Made by a program: the position numbers and the translations under genes. From Linnemannia hyalina (Eukaryota; Mortierellomycota; Mortierellomycetes; Mortierellales; Mortierellaceae), in assembly GCA_019671135.1 (NCBI GenBank), contig JAHRHY010000008.1:744001-808000 (forward strand): DNA of 64,000 nt, written 5' to 3'. Under the pieces are notes generated by a model. That model saw only the letters and a list, made by a program, of their open reading frames with translations. It had not been told where the DNA came from and made no database searches. Shown here in pieces: positions 42,632-55,403 of this stretch (positions within the stretch are counted from its first letter, which is position 1; each line of letters starts with the position of its first letter).

Positions 42632-44769
42632 ATGTCCAAGCGAGGAACAGAGAACCAGCTCACCAAGGATGAGTACGATCGCGATGGCGACAACGACGAA
42701 GGCAGCTCCATTCAAGGTGTCTTCAAGCAAGCTTCTCAGGAGGAAATGGCAAAGAGAGTGTAAGAACTTCAACTCGACGACCCCATCAACAAAATCAACT
42801 GTCAAATCGCGCTTTTTGTTCGTCTTTGTTACAGTGCTCGAACCCAAGCTTATGTCGGAAAACTAATACCTTACAATTGTTCCTTTCCTGACGGCGAAAA
42901 AAACACTTCTTAATAGTATCAAAGCTCCCAGGGGAAGAAGACTGAATGGAGGCGGTGGCGACAACGGCGCTGCGAAGTCTTCGCCTTTTGCCAATATGCC
43001 ATCCTTCGCTGCCCCATCAACGTCCACTGCGACGGCGTCGCCATTTGCCAGCGTGTCGTTCGCTGCCCCAACAACACCCACCCCCACAACAGGAGCAGCA
43101 ACCACAGCAAAGCCTTTCTCCACAGGATCATTCAACTTTGGCGTGACATCCTCCTCAACTTCCACCCCAACCCCGACCGCACCATCTACTACCTCAACGG
43201 GATTGTTCAACTTTGGCGTGACGCCTTCCTCGACCTTGACCTCAACCTCAACCGCACCATCCACTACCTCAGGAGGATTATTCAACTTTGGCACTACACC
43301 TGCCGCGGCCCCAATGCCTTCGACCTCGACCGCGACGTCTGCCTCACTATTCACATCTTCGACTTCCAAAGGTAATTTGCATGACAGGCGCGATACCATG
43401 CTATTTCCGACGCATACTGTGTATAGATATATCACCCCGGTACTTATTTCATATTCTGTTTGTTTTAACTACGTTAGCGTCGTCATTGTTTTCGGCTACA
43501 TCAGCGCCGTCCTCATCATTGTTTTCGACGACGACAGCCCCGTTCCCATCGACAGCAAAATCCGCATCGACTCTTACTCCGGGAGCATTCACGTTCAACG
43601 TTGGAAGCGCACCACCTGCGGCTTCCTCCTCAACTGACGCCGACAATTCAGGGACGCCAGACCGTGAGGAATTGGAGCGCTACCTTCAGGCCCTGAACAG
43701 GACATTTGTCAAGAAGATTGAGAAGGAGCTGATCAACAATCCCATCGTCAACTTGGCACAGATCTTTGGACAGTACACGGACAAGAGACAGGCGATCAAG
43801 AAGAAATACATGACCTCAACCGGCGCTAAGTCGACTGCGTCGAGCCCTGCCCTTGTATCTCCATCTCTTCAGAACGGGTCATTGTTGACGGGACCTTCAG
43901 GAGTGACCACTTCTGGATCTGATGCTGCTCCTAAGCTGAGCTTTGGAGTTCCCTTGAGCGCCATCGGCGAGAACCCCGCCCCCAAGCCGGTCTTTGGCGG
44001 ATTCAACTTTGGCGTCTCAACAGCTACCGCAACCTCAACTACAGCAACTGACTCGAAGGCCACCACCAGCGCCGCTACCTCTACATCCTCGCCATTTGCA
44101 TTCTCTGTACCCAAGCCTGCTACTTCGACTACTAGCGCCACCACCTCATCTTCGCCATTCACCCTTTCTGCACCCAAGCCATTCAGCTTTGGAGCTGCTT
44201 CTTCTCCCTTTTCGACATCATCTCCATCAGCAGGAGGCGGATTCCAATTCTCAGTCCCTGCTGGCCACCCCTCTGGCAAAAAGGATGAAGGTGATAACGA
44301 AACGATGCCTGATGACACAAGGTCGCAGTTGGTCGACAGTCGTGCTGGCGAGGAGGGCGAGGAGACTGTGTTTGAAGTCAAGGGCAAGTTGTACGCCATC
44401 GTGGATGGCGAGAACAAGGATTTAGGAGTCGGACAGTTCCGTGTGAACGAAAACACCGAGTCCAAGAAGCGCCGCATGATCATGAGAACCGGCGGCACTG
44501 GTCAACTCATCCTTAACAGTAAGTTATTGTTTGTTGTTGTTTTGTTTGTTTTGCGGCTCGTTGCTTGTGCATGACAATTATTCTTGACTAACAACCTTGT
44601 GCTTTTAATAGACTGGGTGATTCAGGGAATGGGACCAAAGCGTACTAAGAACTTTGTGACGATTTTCGCGGTGGAGGATGGCAAGCCCAAGAAGTTCTTG
44701 TTGAAGGTCAAGGAGGAGTCGTCAGCCGAGGATGTTGTCAGGGAACTCGAGGCTGGACAGGGCAAGTAA
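42632..44769 (+). CDS. NUP50/Nup2-type FG nucleoporin with Ran-binding domain, 593 aa
   Basis: Four exons (42632-42759, 42917-43371, 43478-44518, 44612-44769) join in frame. The N-terminus MSKRGTENQLTKDEYD, then EEMAKRVIKAPRG, is the NUP50 importin-alpha-binding motif. The middle has FG-type repeats (FNFGV three times, LFNFG, SPFAF, FSFG) in Ser/Thr/Ala-rich spacers, plus a conserved helical segment (LERYLQALNRTFVKKIEKEL) and NLAQIFGQY. The C-terminal 110 residues are a Ran-binding domain: EETVFEVKGKLYAI, LGVGQFRVNENTESKKRRMIMR, LILNNWVIQGM and FLLKVKEE. It acts in the nuclear-pore basket, helping importin-alpha release and recycling with Ran-GTP; related to yeast Nup2 and fission-yeast Nup61. 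AATAAA occurs near 44875. Confidence 0.94.
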
Positions 44770-45663
44770 ATGCGACAAAGCACAAAAAATAACAACAACC
44801 AGAGTTGCAAGCATGGCACAACACAAAAATTCTTGCGGGAATCAAGTGGGGTTATCAACAACTCGTATTCATAAAATAAAAAACAAATGCATCTTGGATT
44901 CTTGGCAGCACATTGGATTGATGGAGTGGCATGAGGCTTTGAGTGAGAGGCCAAGTTGATGGTGGTGATAGTAGTAGGGAACGCGGTTTGTAAGGGACTT
45001 AGACATGTCTCTTGCTCTTTGTTTGGTGTCTGAGGGCATGATTTGTAGTGCGCTCTTGTGTATGTGCATAAGTGTAAGTGGGGGTGGATGGGTTGGGACT
45101 TGCATGCATGATGCGCGACTTTCTATTTTGCGCGCGCTCACTACTCACATCTCCAACTCGGACACTCAGTTGCAGTGTTTTTTAGGCGGCCTGTTGCTTT
45201 TGCTTAATATTCCTCCCGTCATTTCACTGCCCCCTACCTCCCCTCTTCACATGTGAGTAATGAGCATGAAGATGCAGGTGCTGGGACTGGGACCAGTGAT
45301 TTTTGCCAAGCAAAAAAATACTGGCGACCAACGACCAACGAGGGATCGGGATGTCATCGTGTGATAATACGATACTCCAGATACTTTCTGTACCTCCTCT
45401 CTCTCTCTGTCCATGGTGAGCAAAAAGAAGAGGGTGGGATGACACAGCAACGAGAAATTTCACGCACCCTCCAGGCCACCACCGCTACCATGGTTGCACT
45501 CCATCCGTGCTCCCAGGTACCTTTTCTACTTCCATTTTCTTCGCGAAAACGATGACAAATGTTGATTTCCTTGTTTGAGTAGTTTTCGAGTGTGTGTATG
45601 TGCCTGTGGTGCATTTTGCGTTTGGGTTTTCTAAAGGTCGCAATCAAAAATGCCTCCTCACTT

Positions 45664-45694
45664 CACACACACGCACACACACACACTCTCTCTC
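45664..45694 (+). repeat. (CA)n(CT)n microsatellite
   Basis: About eleven CA units (one interrupted by CG) run into CT units. A similar CA tract lies at 46018-46042. Confidence 0.85.
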
Positions 45695-48600
45695 TTCTCG
45701 CGCCTTCGGATTTATTACCCATTATTTTGGAGGATGTCTGGGCGCAGCTAAGAACACTCTTTGTTTTTCGTATTAGTCAATAAATGTCAGGCAGGATCAC
45801 ACATGGAGGTAAAACGGTTGGGTAAAACTGAAGAGAGGTGAAGTGGAGATGGATGGCGAATGGTGCACTCTCCTTACTACTCGTGTGCCTCGCTGTGCCT
45901 CCGAGGTCGGGGTCACATTAGGAGAGACTTCTCGGACATATTGGCCGCAGCCCATTCACTTAACATGCACTGACATATGAAAAGGAGGCGAGCAGAGAGG
46001 GAGAATACCCTTGTCAGCTCACACACACACACACTCACTCACAGTTTTGCTCAGTGCTTGCTTGCTCCAAGTGGAACTATTTCAGATTACGGGTTGTTAG
46101 TCCATGCATGTGTTTCTTCTCCATGTCCCCAAAAAAGAAAGTGCAGAAGGTGCACACAGAGTCAAGGAATGGGGAGTAGCGGAGGACGAGAGCAGTAAAA
46201 ACAAACAAACATAGTAATAAACATCACCTAGTGTGGAGAATGGAGAGAAAGGCCCAAAGTGGAGGAGAGAGTAAAGTTTGCAGCGCTTATTATGTTTTTG
46301 TCAATGTTCATGGATCAAAACAAAAATAATGGACGACGCGATGCACGTAGGTTCAAAGTGAACACTGTGCTATTTCTTTTTTTTTTCTTCTCTTTAAGGG
46401 CCAACTTCTTTCAGCCAGTTGTTGGTGTAAGTGAGGTATCTATAGCGACACGACAGACAGATCGGATCTGAATAGGAGAAACAAAAAAAAAACAAGCCGG
46501 GATAGCCATTGTCAAGGCATGGCAGCATTGATCAAGGAAAGGTGTTGGGGTTGGTGGTTTAGTGGTTTGCAGGGACGAACGAACTGCCCATTGTATACTT
46601 CAGCGTTTTTTTTCTCCACATTCACGCGCGGTAAAAAAAGAAATCACGAAGCAATTTTTATGTTCACTTCAAAATAAAGATGGAAGTGGGAGAGTCGGCA
46701 CCCGAGAACTCAATCCAGCTCAAATGTCAATAATGTTCAGGTCCCCACCTGAAAATCATCTCAACATCCCCCTCACTTACCTCTCCGCCATGAGACTAAC
46801 GAACTACCCCATGTCAAATGTCATCTCCATCGTTCCCTCCTCACCCACACCACAGAGCGACGGCCGCCATCCTGCGCATGAAATCATGCAACGTGCATAT
46901 CAAGCCAGTCTAATAGGCAAGCAAGCGACAAACCAATGTACCTAAGCAATCAATATTGCGCACAGGGTCCAATCGACAACAACGGTTTGAAACGGGGACC
47001 TAGACTCTACTTCTCGAGCACCATACCCCTAACAGACATGCGCCAATCTCTCTCCTTCGTATTGAGGGATGCTCACATTCCCAGTTTATTATTCGCCATA
47101 TGCAAACCTGTCGCCATGTCGGTTCCTGATTATTCGTCCAAATGTTGTGAGCATACATCTAATCCAATCGTATATTTTTTTGTCCGGTTGACAACCCAGC
47201 AGCGCCATATCTTCTTTCACTCTGTCCTCCGTGGGCGCACTGCATTGCCTGAAAGAGAGACTGAAAGGATGGAAGAAGGAGCCAGGTTATAAAAAAGTAA
47301 AATGTGAGCATATTGAACACGAAAATATACAGCATCAAACGCGTGGAACGAAGAGTACGAAATGGTGCCACAAGGCGGACAGCACACAACCCCTTGGAGA
47401 AAAAAAGAACTGGCACATGCAAATTTCAATATGCTATTACGGTAATCTTGTGTTCGGGCAAGAGCGGGAATATGAGGGAAGTGTCAAATCCTCATGGGAA
47501 CTTTGCTTAGGGAGAGAGGGATGCATGAGGATGCATGCACGAGAGGATCAGATATTACTTTACGTATAATAGCAAATAAATAATAAATAACAAATACACA
47601 TCCAACTTGGTTACCTCTTATATTGTGATGATGATCATGATCGTGAACGAACGTCCAGGTCTCCTCCCCTGATTTTTCACGCGCCAGGCAGCACGGTGAC
47701 CCCCACTTTTCACACACACACACATCCCTTTCTCTATCAGTGTCAGGGGTTCATGCCAATACACGTGTCCAATGCTATCGTTCATGTGCATTAAGCCACC
47801 GCACTGACTAATTTGATAAACAAAAAATCAAAACCTAGCTTACACAACACACCAACAACAGGCACACGATGGAGAATCGAAATGGAATGTGAAAAAGCCA
47901 AGAGGAGTGGAATCCCACGTTTACGAGCTAGCTCGTAATACTCCATCCCTCTCCTGTCATAATCCAATGTCAGCCACCAGCGAAAAGGAATGTCCATTGC
48001 CCAGAAGATGATGGCGACATTATCCTCTCTCCCTCGTTCTCGATATCGTTTTCACACTTATCGCCGATACAACTTTTTGTGTGTTTTTGAAAGACCGCGC
48101 CACATGGAAAACAACAAAAACGAATCAAAAATAAACATCGACATGAGACTTATGACGATGAAAGTAAAAAGAGGGTTGGGTGACGGAGGTAATGGAGGGA
48201 CAAATGGCAAAAAGGAAAGTGGGAAAGAAAAGAAAGCAACAAATAGGACCATGATCGAGTGTAGGTCATTAAAGACTCATTATTGTCAACGACAAACATC
48301 ATCAATAAGCCGGAAGAAACAGTAAACAAACGATCTCCAGTCTTTGTCTCTGTATTTTTCCAGACACAGCAGGGTAGATCGTTCCTTTATCTCAAACAAA
48401 CGCGCACCTATTCGTAACAAATTATCCGACCGATCTGATGTCGTCGTTCTTCCTTTTCTTCACCTCGCCAAGAAAGAGAAAGGGTCATGCTTCCAAGAGG
48501 CATGGTTATGGGAGTCATTGATAACAAGGATGACAGGAGTGAATACCTAAGTGGATAGCACAGGAGAGCCAAGGCCGACGGTTTTGTCTTCCCGATTAAG

Positions 48601-51091
48601 AGGGAGTCCGATAGATACCGTGGCCTAGAAGGATCGTTCCCGGTATCTGTGTAGCTGCAAACAGCAGTGCAATTGCGTAGTTGAACGTCTATTTTTTTAA
48701 AGCCCCGAGCATAGCAAAAAAAAGAGGCCAGAAACAAACGTATTTGCTTGTGATGATGGACGTCAGTGTTTTCTGGAGTGACAGTTGTTGTTCTAGCAAG
48801 AACAAGATGTCAGGGTCCTCCTTCACGAGATGTTGTTTATCATCGAAGAAGGGGGAGCGTACCTGGGTTTGCATGTATGTATAAGTACTTAAAGGGTTGA
48901 CCTGTCCCATGTTCTCTTTGTGCACCGTGAGTAAGGAACTGATGGTACCTGAATAGAAAATAAAAGAGGTCTGTGTGTCAACCAAAACAGTGATGAACTT
49001 TCACGTCTCTCTTTATCTTTTTATGCTGCAGAATGCAAACTGATCAAACACAAAACAATCTGTTGGTTGGCGAGGATGAGGATTGGCTGATCAAGAAACA
49101 GCCTATCAGAGCACTATCCCAGCAAAGGGCTACATCTTTCTGCTCGACTGTACAAAGGTCTCCTTGGAAAAAAAGGACCCGGCAACGTGGATAAGCTGAC
49201 CCATTTGTCTCTCACATTGAGGGTGATGTTCCGATCGTATCATTGTTGTGATCGAATTGAATTAAGTAAGGCAAGGGATTTTTTCACATGCCAACATATA
49301 TCCTGTGTAGTTGTGGGGAGGATAATAAATGATCTGACCGTGAAAAATTTCATCGATTGCACTCAGAATTCATTTCATTCAAATGCTAAAATAAAATAAC
49401 ATACAAACAGACAAATGCCTTGCATTATCCAAGGGCAAGCCAAGCTCCATATCAACCAAGCAACAACAATCATTATCATCGCCCAGACTCGTCATGGCGT
49501 CTTTACCCTTTTTTTTCCCGCCGCCATAACGTGATAAAAAAAGTACACAAGCACTTGGTCCATTCGCGTGCTTATCCAAAACAATGTTCACTTCATCGAT
49601 CCTTTCTCATCCCTACCTTTCACGAGCAACAACAAGAGAACCCTTGTTTTCTGGATGTAGACTCAACAAAAAAAAGGGGGGGAAGAAGTAGCGCGATCAT
49701 GGATTCTACGGACCGTCTTCTTGTTCGAAAGAGAATAGTAAATCCGCCTGTTATCACGCTCACCGACCGACTCACTGACGAACATATGCTTGCAGAAGGC
49801 AAGGGACAATTCCTTGCCACAACCATCGCCACCATCCAAAAGGGAACAAAGAACGCCAATCAGAACTTCATCTTTCGCCCCTATTTCCTTCTTGCAAACA
49901 CACGCCACACTAATCATGAAAGAAGGAATGAAAAAAAATTGACGGATGTGGTTGCGGGTTGTGCGAGAGAGAGATGAGAAGACCTACCTGTCCGAGACCC
50001 TGGACCGTCAATGAAAAGTGACACCCCGACAGAGAGAACGACGTGCTTTTGGTTGCGATTTTCTTTGGTGAATACGCTCCATCATTACTCCTTTGAAGAA
50101 AAACAAAGGGAGAGGAGGCGTGGCCATAAACACAAGCACAACATTTTATTTCGACTCGCTTGAGGCTGAAAAATAGACGCTCACTAAACTCTTATCAAAG
50201 ACAACGTTATTCGCTCGTGAAATATGTTGTTTATGGGTTTTTTTTTGCTTCTCCGTCCGAGCATTCTCTCGTTCTCCTCCGGAGAATGAGACTCATTCCG
50301 AGGTTATCGAAGTAGAAGAAGTGAAAAGGCAACCAAAGGGATACATAGATGGGAAGGGTTAGTTAATCCTCATTGCAATTGCCTCCTACCCTTTGCGGCA
50401 TAACCAACTCCCTGTGTCATTTTCTATGAGAAAGATTTCTGTACCTGACATTCAGGAGGACGAAGAAAGGAAGGAAGAGAGTTCTTTTTTTCACCCTGCT
50501 TTTCCGATCGACACATGTGGCACGAGTGTGTGTGAGTGTCTATCTGAAAGAGTTCTTTTTTTTATGGTCAGTCATTGAATGGCCGACCAGCTTCAACCAC
50601 ACCCCTGTCCTTTTTTTTAAAACAAAGTCGTGATCGACTGAGTAACGAGCGTGAGGGGAAGAGGTGATTGTCAATTGAATAGAATGAGAATGAGAGAGCA
50701 CGAAAGAATAAAGACTAAAAAGCCAGTGAGCCAATGTGCTGAGCCAGGGGAGACACACAGAACAGAAAGAGGGGGTGGATAGGAGTCCAAACCAAAGTTG
50801 AGTGAGAGTGTGAGAGTGTTGACAGGAAGTGCCATATGCTTATTGCTTTGCTTGCTCTGGCCAGCTAGCAGAACTTACCCTTGTGTCTGTCAGACGGAGT
50901 GAAGTCCACTATCACGCTCTGGTTTGCGTATCGCCCCTCTGCCGATGATTTTTTTTGTTGGAGTTGAAAAAAGAGGTGAATGTGAATGTTGCGCTGAATG
51001 AATAACTTGTATTGTTTACAAGTGTGTGCTTTTGCTCATGATCGCCGTTCGGTTAGCATCAACATGTCAAAGGACAGTGAGTGAAAGTTGA

Positions 51092-51099
51092 ATAAATAG
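51092..51099 (+). promoter_or_regulatory. TATA-like box of the perilipin-like gene
   Basis: ATAAATAG, followed 20 bases later by a long C/T-rich leader that ends at the splice donor at 51354. This spacing fits transcription start near 51.12 kb. Confidence 0.5.
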
Positions 51100-51353
51100 A
51101 CGCTGTCTCCCCTTTCTCTTCTCACTATTACTTCCCTTCTATCACTCATCCTTTGTCGTCCACTCTCTTTTACTCTTTCCTCCCATCCATATCGGCACTT
51201 CCATCTTCTCCTTCCTCCCTCTCTCCCCAGCATCTCCCTCTCTCTTTCAGCATTCAATACCCTATACCCCACACATTTACTATCTCTCTCTCCATTACTC
51301 CTCCTTCCTCTCTTTGTAACACCCTCCCCACCAAACACCACCAACATCAACAC

Positions 51354-52432
51354 GTAAGTAAGCCCTATCCTTTTTTTCCTTTCTCCCACACTTCCCGTGT
51401 CTCCCTGTTTTTTGCCTTTAAAATTATTTTTTACCCCAACAGATCGCATCAGCAGTCATTACTGTGCCTCCCCTCCTCCTTCCTTTCGACCCTTTTTTCC
51501 TTCTTTTTCGTCTTTCCCACTTCACCACCTTTGACCATTCGCACAAAAAAGAATGCCAATCATACCATCGCCACCTTATCGCATCCGCCCCCCTTCCTTC
51601 TTTCCCCTCGAGAGATTGAAAATGTGAAAGAGAGAGGCATAAAAATCACATGAGTTGCAATCCAGGAACCTTTCTCTGTCCGGTCTTTTTCTATTCCCCC
51701 TCATTTTTCATTTCCCTAAAATCTTGCTGGTTCTGGTTATCTCTCCGACAAAGCCAGGATCTTGGGAATCACAACAACCACCACAGCAACCATGGACATC
51801 ATTCGACAGAACAAAAAGAGGTGTGGAGCAAGAAATAAGAAGAAGCAAAAGAAGAAGTAGGATGAGTGTCGCCGACACGATCAAAATAGAAAAGAAAGGA
51901 GAGTTCATATCCACAACCCTTCACCTCGACGGACCGACCTCACTTTTACCCACATGCACACAAACACAAGCCCAAGCACGCTACGCACTGGCGCAATTGA
52001 CAAAGACAAAATGCATACAAACAGCTAAACAGCTGGGCTGGGCTGGATTGGATCGGCTGCAGCATCATCATCACCCCTTCACGCCTTTTTTTGTTGCAAA
52101 CAAAAAAATACAATCGCACCCCCTGACTTTTACACTCACACACAAAACACAACAACCACTCCCTTGCTGTCAACATAATCATCGAGACCATTGTCAATCA
52201 CTCGCTCAATCCTCATGTTATTTTCAGCCTTTTCGCTATGTGTTGTTTGTCAACAAACATTGAACATTGGACATATTGCATTTGGCGGACTTATTTTCTA
52301 TCGCCTTTTTCGCGGGCGCAATCCTCTCTCTTTGCATTTTGAACTCCACTCGGACCCTTTCTAGTCATCCATTCTAATTATCGCCTTCTCTTCTTTTTCT
52401 CTCCTCTCCCTACATCCCCTTCATCCCTCCAG
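51354..52432 (+). other. Predicted 5' UTR intron of the perilipin-like gene (1079 bases)
   Basis: A textbook donor (CAACACGTAAGTAAG) closes a C/T- and CACCA-rich leader. A pyrimidine-rich tract with CCTCCAG acceptor ends eight bases before the ATG at 52441. No other good acceptor directly precedes the start codon. Long leader introns are common in very highly expressed fungal genes (tef1-type), and the codon bias of this gene agrees. Confidence 0.65.
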
Positions 52433-52440
52433 TTTTCATA

Positions 52441-53982
52441 ATGACCACCCGTTACAACTCTTCAGAATCCGACAACTCTGACATTGAGGATCGCAACCAC
52501 TCGCGCACCTCTACCTCTTCCGTCGAGGAGGATGTCATCAAGGGCCCCAATGGCCAGTCTGTCAAGAAGACCACTAAGACCACCACCACCACCCGCAAGT
52601 ACACTACCACCACCGACAAGGACGGCAAGCAGACCACCATCGTCACCGAGGAGGTGTCTGTCAACGGTGGCCCCACTGCCGCTGCCCCTACTGCTGGCTT
52701 CATTGCCCGTGTTAGCTCCTTGCCCTTGATCCACGACAGCGTCTCAACCCTCCACTCGTACGCCAAGGACAACAAGTACTCCCGCTACGCCCTCGACACC
52801 GCCGGTTCCGCCGTTGAGACCGTCTCCAAGTACACCGAGCCCTACAGCACCCGTCTCCAGCCCGCCATCTCTAAGGTTGACCAGATCGCCACAAAGTCCT
52901 TGGACGTTTTCGAGACCACCTTCCCCATCGTCACTAAGCCCACCTCCGAGATTGTGACCCAGGTCAAGAAGCCCTACGTCTACGTCGAGGAGTCGTCCAA
53001 GAACGCTTATACCCAGATCCAGTCGACCATCGACACCCGTGTCACCGCCCCCGTCAAGGCCGTCACCAGCAACATCGCCACCACCGCTGCTTCGACCCGC
53101 GACCAGATCACCACTGTTGCCAACTCGACCCGCGACCAGATCACCACTGCCGCCACCTCGACTGCCAACAACATCACCGCTGCTGCTACCACCACCGCCA
53201 CTGCCTTTGCCACCCGTGTCAACACCCACGCCACTCCTCTCGTCGATGGTCTCGAGACCATCGTCAACCGTGTCTTGCCTGCTGATGCCGAGGCTGAGCA
53301 GTCTACCGCCGGCCAGAGCAACCAGGCTTCCCGTGTTGTCGACCTCGGCCGCAATGTCTCCCTCCGCGTCTCCCGCCGCGTGAGCGTCTCTGTTGCCCCC
53401 ATTGCCCAGTCCGCCCAGGACTTGCGTAAGGCTGCCGAGAACAACGCCACCGTGATCAAGTCCAAGGAGTCCATCCAGGCCTTGAACATCCGCCTCAACG
53501 CCCTCATTGAGGCCGTCCGTGCTCACGCCATTGAGCTCCAGGAGAACGTCCAGAAGGTCCCCACCGAGGCCTCCCAGCGTGTCCAGACCCTCTCCACCTC
53601 CCTCCTTGTCGAGATCGACTCGCTCTCGGTCTACCTCAAGGAGCACAGCCCCAAGCTGCCCGTCTATGTCCAGGTCCGCCTCGAGCCCCTGGTGGGCTTT
53701 GTTAATGATCGTTATGTCACCGTCAAGGGCGAGATGGTCAAGCCCGATGTCTCGGCCCTCCAGAAGGCCCGCAACATCCTCCAGTTGACCACCGAGGAGA
53801 CCCTCCCCATCCTCCAGTCCGCCGCCCAGGAGGTCAAGGAGTCCCTTCTCCAGTACCAGGTCTCCATCCAGGAGAACGTCAACAAGGGCATCACCAAGGT
53901 CCAGGCCGTCAACTCTTCCGTCTCCGATGCCGCTTCCCGCGCCGTCCAGACCGCCCGCGTCACCCTGGTCGGTGCCAAGTAA
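52441..53982 (+). CDS. Perilipin-like lipid-droplet protein, 513 aa
   Basis: One exon of 513 codons. The N-terminus (1-85) is acidic/Ser-rich then Thr/Lys-rich. At about residue 90 the PAT/perilipin-type region starts: ARVSSLPLIHDSVSTLHSYA, then KYSRYALDTAGSAVETVSKY, RLQPAISKVDQIATKSLDVF and TTFPIVTKPT, matching fungal CAP20/MPL1 perilipins. The next 100 residues contain amphipathic 11-mer-like Thr/Ala repeats (TRDQITT twice), typical of droplet-surface helices, followed by a C-terminal helical-bundle-like part. It should coat lipid droplets and control access of lipases. Codon use is extremely biased to C-ending codons, implying very high expression; this also creates a long antisense open frame that is not a gene. 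A 5' UTR intron and TATA box lie upstream. Confidence 0.88.
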   Translation: MTTRYNSSESDNSDIEDRNHSRTSTSSVEEDVIKGPNGQSVKKTTKTTTTTRKYTTTTDKDGKQTTIVTEEVSVNGGPTAAAPTAGFIARVSSLPLIHDSVSTLHSYAKDNKYSRYALDTAGSAVETVSKYTEPYSTRLQPAISKVDQIATKSLDVFETTFPIVTKPTSEIVTQVKKPYVYVEESSKNAYTQIQSTIDTRVTAPVKAVTSNIATTAASTRDQITTVANSTRDQITTAATSTANNITAAATTTATAFATRVNTHATPLVDGLETIVNRVLPADAEAEQSTAGQSNQASRVVDLGRNVSLRVSRRVSVSVAPIAQSAQDLRKAAENNATVIKSKESIQALNIRLNALIEAVRAHAIELQENVQKVPTEASQRVQTLSTSLLVEIDSLSVYLKEHSPKLPVYVQVRLEPLVGFVNDRYVTVKGEMVKPDVSALQKARNILQLTTEETLPILQSAAQEVKESLLQYQVSIQENVNKGITKVQAVNSSVSDAASRAVQTARVTLVGAK

Positions 53983-55200
53983 AGAGCTAACTCTTTTTTT
54001 AGTTCTATGATATCCATTTTCCCCCCATTTACCCCATGTGAACTTCACTTTCTAATGAAAACAAAACAAAAAAAAAAAATCACCTACCCTTGTAACTGCT
54101 TGATGTAGTTGTCAACAAAAATACTCTTTGCTCTTCAACCTTTAAAAAACCAACAAAAAACAATAAAAAAATCATCTTTTAGGAATATTGAACGCGTTTT
54201 CTTTTGTTGTGATGAAGCTGTGCACTGTTTGTAGAAATTGCATTTGTAATAGTTTGAGCGGGGGGACTTGCCGTAGTAGCAATGGCTATGTACCAATGCA
54301 CGTGTGAAGGTGCGTGTGTATGCGAGTCTATGTGTTGTGAGAGGTAATTTACGAGGGGCAGAGTACTGCGGCTGTAAACATCAAGACCGACAAAGTGAGA
54401 AAGTAGCAGAAGAAAGATGGCTTTGTTAGTGCAAGTGTCAAGAAGGTGCACCTATTGCCCATCCAGGAATAAGCCATGAGACTTTATTGTCAGCCGAGAG
54501 GGAAAGGAAAAAAGGAGCATGAACTGTCTGGGTGGCAGGGTCTCACTTCTGTCATCATGGTGCGTGGAGTTGAGAGAGAAAAGAAAGGAAAAAAAACTGG
54601 TTAGATTGTTTAAACGCGTTCCTGTTTCTCTTGTCCTATCATGTGCAATGACCGCAATTTAGCATGTGTTCAATGTGGAGGGTGCGCGAAAAACAGACAA
54701 GCGAGAAGGCACGCGAAAACAGAACCAGCTTTGCCCTGCCATGTCTTCCAGCCAGCCAAAAAAATAATAATTACGTCTTGGCATCCCTTGCTCGCTCAGT
54801 TCGGACATGGTATGTCATACAGTAGTGAAGCAATTGGAGGGCAAGGCGGTTAGGCTAAGCATGTTGAGATTTTGAATTATCTTTTCTGAGCACATTTTTT
54901 AGGGAAACAAAGAAACTCTTTCGGACTCGGACGTTTTGGATGGAGTGGTTTTATTAACCTTCCTTCGGCCTTGGCCAAGGGGCGTTTGTTACTTTTGCAT
55001 TCTTCCTCATTCCTTGGATCTCCGCAACACTAGCAGCCAAACGAGTCCCAGCGTTCAAATAGTGGGCACCTTTATGCTGGTCCTTGAGTTTCAAAATAAC
55101 TTTGTTGTAAGCGACATTTCTAAGTGACAATGGTAGTTGACAAAGGTATTGTGCGGGTCATGTCCATGTTCACTTTCCTTTGTCATATTCTTCATTCATG
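53983..55200. other. Intergenic: perilipin 3' UTR and LC8 upstream region
   Basis: A/T-rich sequence with possible polyadenylation signals (AATAAA at about 54161) follows the perilipin-like stop. No coding signal on either strand up to the LC8 TATA box. Confidence 0.5.
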
Positions 55201-55207
55201 TATAAAA
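55201..55207 (+). promoter_or_regulatory. TATA box of the LC8 gene
   Basis: TATAAAA, about 200 bases before the ATG and followed by a C/T-rich leader. Confidence 0.6.
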
Positions 55208-55316
55208 AGTCGTTGATCTCCTTCACCTCCTCCTTTCCTTTTTCTTTTTTTCTTTCATCAACTATTACCCGCTCAACCAGCTTTCTGTCACCTCCCCTTA
55301 GCCGCGCCAAGACATC

Positions 55317-55367
55317 CAACTCACCAACTCACCAACTCACCAACTCACCAACCCACCAACCCACCAC
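55317..55367 (+). repeat. ACTCACCA octamer tandem repeat in LC8 leader
   Basis: About six 8-base units; the last ones change to ACCCACCA and run into a CACCAC stretch. It lies 40-90 bases before the ATG, so it is in the 5' UTR. Confidence 0.85.
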
Positions 55368-55403
55368 TCTACACCACCACCACCACCATCAACAAGTAAA
55401 CAG

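Larger units (their letters stand above)
44770..51353. other. Largest gene-poor interval (6.6 kb), with promoter of the perilipin-like gene at its right end
   Basis: No frame longer than about 185 codons, and none with recognisable protein features. Several CA/CT microsatellites and many A/T homopolymers occur. No tRNA, no terminal inverted repeats and no reverse-transcriptase or transposase motifs were noticed. The right end (51.09-51.35 kb) reads as TATA, then C/T-rich 5' UTR, then a splice donor of the perilipin-like gene. The remainder may hold regulatory DNA or a non-coding transcript. Confidence 0.45.

Noticed and set aside
46562..46945. 127-codon plus-strand frame in the large gene-poor interval
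   Set aside because: No recognised domain, mixed composition, no splice or promoter support.
51153..51653. 166-codon Ser/Pro/Phe-rich plus-strand frame
   Set aside because: Lies over the C/T-rich leader and intron of the perilipin-like gene; pyrimidine-rich DNA always reads as Ser/Pro/Leu/Phe.
52744..54048. 434-codon open frame antisense to the perilipin-like gene
   Set aside because: It results from the strong C-ending codon bias of the sense gene, which removes stops on the other strand. Its product is a Gly/Asp/Leu run without family features.
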